Source: Marinobacter guineae (GTDB lineage: Bacteria; Pseudomonadota; Gammaproteobacteria; Pseudomonadales; Oleiphilaceae). Taken from it: a stretch of 64,000 nt of DNA. The notes beneath the pieces are model-generated. The model saw only the letters and a program-made list of their open reading frames with translations, was not told where the DNA came from and did not search any database. Positions 61,719-64,000 of this stretch are shown here, piece after piece. Numbering within the stretch: position 1 is the stretch's first letter; each line of letters begins with the position of its first letter. A program made the position numbers and the translations under genes. The stretch spans positions 124,001 through 188,000 of the forward strand of contig NZ_KZ319339.1 of the NCBI RefSeq assembly GCF_002744735.1. Reading direction: 5' to 3'.

Positions 61719-62378
61719 TTACAGAACGTGTCGGCGGATGAATCGGCCAATATCCTGCACTTCCTCAAGGCACACGCTATGTTCCATGGGAAAGGTCTGG
61801 TACGTGGGCTCGTAACCCATGCCTTTCAGGGTTTCGACACTACGCACACCCAGCGATTCCGGAACCATCGGGTCAAAGGTGCCGTGGTAAACGCTGATGG
61901 GAATATCGGCGTTGGCTTCGGAGCGCTGAACGGAATCCGCCGTGGCGAAATAGGTCGATAACGCCAGAATACCACCCAGGCGTTCCGGGTAGCTGAGCCC
62001 CAGTTCATAGGCAACCGCCCCGCCCTGGGAGAAACCGGCAATGATAATCCGGTTGGCGGGAATGCCCATTTCGATTTCCCGTTCCACAAGCTTGCCGACA
62101 GCCTTGGCCGATGCCATCAGCTGTTCGGTATCCACCACCCGGTCGATATCCATCGCCTTGATATCGTACCAGGCTGGCATTGTCATCCCACCGTTAATGG
62201 TGACCGGCAGGTTGGGGGCGTGAGGAAAAATAAACCGCACCGCCGCGTCCTCCGGCAAGCCAAGCTCAGGTACAACCGGCTCAAAATCGTGTCCGCTGGC
62301 GCCAAGGCCGTGGAGCCATATAACCGACGCTGTCGGATTTTCTCCGGTCTCGAGTTCAATATACTGAAGATCTTGCAC
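61719..62378 (-). CDS. Carboxylesterase/phospholipase (alpha/beta hydrolase)
   Basis: A 219-residue serine hydrolase of the bacterial carboxylesterase/acyl-protein thioesterase-like family. WLHGLGASGHDFEPVV near the start gives the oxyanion region, IIAGFSQGGAVAYE the nucleophile Ser near residue 115, DPMVPE the Asp and MEHSVC the His. Cytoplasmic. Substrate unknown (short-chain esters or lysophospholipids in relatives). Thirty-six bp after the acyltransferase gene. Confidence 0.9.
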   Translation of the reverse strand: MQDLQYIELETGENPTASVIWLHGLGASGHDFEPVVPELGLPEDAAVRFIFPHAPNLPVTINGGMTMPAWYDIKAMDIDRVVDTEQLMASAKAVGKLVEREIEMGIPANRIIIAGFSQGGAVAYELGLSYPERLGGILALSTYFATADSVQRSEANADIPISVYHGTFDPMVPESLGVRSVETLKGMGYEPTYQTFPMEHSVCLEEVQDIGRFIRRHVL

Positions 62379-62414
62379 TGGGCTACCTCTTGTCAGAAAA
62401 AATGTAGGGCGGGG

Positions 62415-63641
62415 TCATTCCGAACCGTCAGACTTCTCTGCGTTGGCTTCAAGGGCCGTCACCACCGGATTGGCATACATATCCAGCAGGTAGGGTCGAA
62501 TCGCCGGGTCGCAGGCATCCAGACGCCGTTCCATTTCCGCCTTGGCCGCCTCCATTTCAGCAGGCGACCAGGTTTCGGCCGTTACCACGGAATCACTTAC
62601 GGTATCAGGTGTGGCGTGGGCCTCGGGATGTAGCCCTCGCTGCTGATACGCCACCAGATTGGAAGCATGAAGATGATAGTTGGCGTGCATTTCACGATCT
62701 ATCCGGGTTGCAAGGTCCTTCGGATTCTCCGGTGAATCGTGGATGGGGGCACCAAAATGCACATGCACATGGCCCTTGAAGCCGGTCATGCCCTTCATGA
62801 TCTGTTCAGTATCCTCACCGTCCCTCTTGATGTACTCGCCGGTGCGGGCCCGGGTTTCCAGCTCCTTGGCCTTGTCGGCATCGCAGGGGTCGTACTCGTA
62901 GGCAATAGAGACAGGCACAATGTGCAGTCTGTTCATGGCTTCGGCGAAACTGACCCCGCTCTTTTTGCGGCTCATGTAAAACATCTTGATGATGGCAGGA
63001 TCGGTGAAATCAAGACCATCCTTCGCCCGGCCTTCACGTTGCGCAATCCAGATGCTGCTGTTGGTATCGATGCTGTGGTTGATGAAGCCGGAGAGCGTAA
63101 TGTAGGCATCCCGCATTTCCCGCGGGCTGGTCATGTTGCGACGCACTACGAAACTCTTGTTCAGCCGCATCATCTCGGCAAATACGCGGTTCGCCAACAG
63201 GTTGTCGCCGATGGCGATCCTGGTGGTGTGGAAACCGTTCTGGAACAGCAGATAGTTCACCACCATCGGGTCGAATACGATGTCCCGGTGGTTTGAAATG
63301 AACAGGTGGGCGCTGTGCTTGCTGAGGTGTTCCAGGCCACTGGTGGTCACCCGTGTGGTGGTGTTGTCCACCAGATCACCGACATAGCCGGAGAGCCCTG
63401 CCTGCAAGTCATCGATACGACGGAAGTGCCCGAAATGGCTGGCCAGCCAGCGGCGGATAAATAACCGCAGCACGGCAGGCGCCCAGCGGGAAAGTGTCGG
63501 CGACTTGAAGCGACCGACCATATCCAGAAATTCCTGATCATTGACCAGGCGGTTAATAGCAGCGCCGGTTTCTTCGTCCGAATAGGGACGGATGGCATCA
63601 AATTCCTGCATGGAAGCCCTGTTATTATCGGTGTCTGTCAC
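62415..63641 (-). CDS. Glycerol-phosphate-acyltransferase-like protein
   Basis: A 408-residue protein of the PlsC/glycerol acyltransferase family. The HX4D motif appears as SNHRDIVFDP near residue 118; further motifs are NKSFVVRRN near 160 and WIAQREGRAKDG near 200 (the EG.R block). A C-terminal tail (EMEAAKAEMERRLDAC) is added. It is probably membrane-associated and takes part in phospholipid synthesis or lipid modification; the exact acceptor is not known. Divergent from recQ. Confidence 0.85.
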   Translation of the reverse strand: MTDTDNNRASMQEFDAIRPYSDEETGAAINRLVNDQEFLDMVGRFKSPTLSRWAPAVLRLFIRRWLASHFGHFRRIDDLQAGLSGYVGDLVDNTTTRVTTSGLEHLSKHSAHLFISNHRDIVFDPMVVNYLLFQNGFHTTRIAIGDNLLANRVFAEMMRLNKSFVVRRNMTSPREMRDAYITLSGFINHSIDTNSSIWIAQREGRAKDGLDFTDPAIIKMFYMSRKKSGVSFAEAMNRLHIVPVSIAYEYDPCDADKAKELETRARTGEYIKRDGEDTEQIMKGMTGFKGHVHVHFGAPIHDSPENPKDLATRIDREMHANYHLHASNLVAYQQRGLHPEAHATPDTVSDSVVTAETWSPAEMEAAKAEMERRLDACDPAIRPYLLDMYANPVVTALEANAEKSDGSE

Positions 63642-63828
63642 AGTATGGCGTGAACCGGTGGTTCAAAAACGCGGTATTGTAGCGTTTCTTCCACTACTTT
63701 GCCTCTATCCGGATACCCGGTTTGCTGGCCAATCGACAGGGTTAATCTGGTATCATTGGCCACCGCGCCGAACTGCGCATCTTACCTGCACCAAAACACC
63801 GGCTCCTTGCCGACTAACCGGTTACCCT

Positions 63829-64000
63829 ATGTATCTTGATCAGGATTTCGAACAGCTTTCCACCGAGCGCCCCACCACCTCAGGCAGGGACCCGGAACAG
63901 GTTCTGCACGAAGTCTTTGGCTATGAAACCTTCCGGCCGCTGCAGGGTGACATTATCCGGGAAGTTTCGGAAGGTCGGGATGCCCTGGTACTGATGCCTA
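63829..64000 (+). CDS. recQ: ATP-dependent DNA helicase RecQ (5' part only)
   Basis: The first 57 codons of a RecQ helicase, cut by the window end. The Q-motif region VFGYETFRPLQGDIIREV and the start of motif I (DALVLMP) are clear. RecQ unwinds DNA in recombination repair. The N-terminal 25 residues (MYLDQDFEQLSTERPTTSGR) are longer than in E. coli RecQ. Confidence 0.88.
   Translation, partial: MYLDQDFEQLSTERPTTSGRDPEQVLHEVFGYETFRPLQGDIIREVSEGRDALVLMP

Noticed and set aside
1..64000. CRISPR arrays, tRNA, rRNA
   Set aside because: No regularly spaced repeats with unique spacers, and no tRNA or rRNA signature, were seen on reading. The short tandem repeats at 22.2 kb and 3.8 kb are not CRISPR-like.

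Overview
The window looks like chromosomal DNA of a halophilic, marine-type gammaproteobacterium, most likely Marinobacter or a close relative. This rests on overall protein character and on the combination of a periplasmic Sox sulfur-oxidation cluster, a glycogen cluster with GH57 and GT35 enzymes, a TRAP transporter with a degradative HMG-CoA reductase, and an AcpH/RecQ background. It is an inference, not a database result.

Layout. 0.2-6.8 kb: a TrkH potassium transporter, a lipoprotein sugar dehydrogenase, and a P-type cation ATPase followed by a D/Q/M-rich secreted protein. 6.8-22.5 kb: an accessory region with much gene decay. It holds a large ATPase/winged-helix regulator divergent from a Cys-rich DUF1326-DUF2182 pair, an ACT protein, a VIT-family transporter, a secreted TPR protein, a quinone-reductase/UbiA fusion and a small tyrosine recombinase. 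Next to the recombinase is an AT-rich 768-residue membrane protein. Between these lie remnants of a second UbiA-fusion copy, a multicopper oxidase, an MFS transporter, a serine hydrolase and an integrase. 22.5-26.8 kb: a Crp/Fnr regulator, then a divergent pair made of an unrecognised protein with a papain-like Q-C-H-N residue pattern and an ATP-grasp ligase. 26.9-32.8 kb: a probable mevalonate-use cluster (mvaA, TRAP dctMQP, MocR regulator). 33.0-43.9 kb: a sulfur-oxidation cluster (soxC-D-X-Y-Z-A-K-B, then DsrE-like, GlcG-like and DsbG-like proteins), flanked by two metallo-beta-lactamase-fold proteins and a small cytochrome c. 43.9-47.3 kb: a retropepsin-like protein, AcpH, an outer-membrane barrel and a second TrkH. 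47.3-61.7 kb: glycogen/alpha-glucan metabolism (glgC-GH57-malQ divergent from glgB-glgA-glgP, and a second glucan phosphorylase with an SDR and a PilZ protein nearby). 61.7-64.0 kb: an esterase, an acyltransferase and the start of recQ.

How the genes work together. The Sox genes encode a complete periplasmic thiosulfate oxidation system including SoxCD. The glycogen genes cover ADP-glucose synthesis, chain elongation, branching, rearrangement and phosphorolysis. The mevalonate cluster couples uptake to HMG-CoA formation, but no HMG-CoA lyase lies in the window.

The best candidates for something undescribed are the papain-like/ATP-grasp divergent pair, the ATPase-winged-helix regulator with its Cys-rich membrane partner genes, and the AT-rich membrane protein beside the recombinase. 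No tRNA, rRNA or CRISPR array was recognised.
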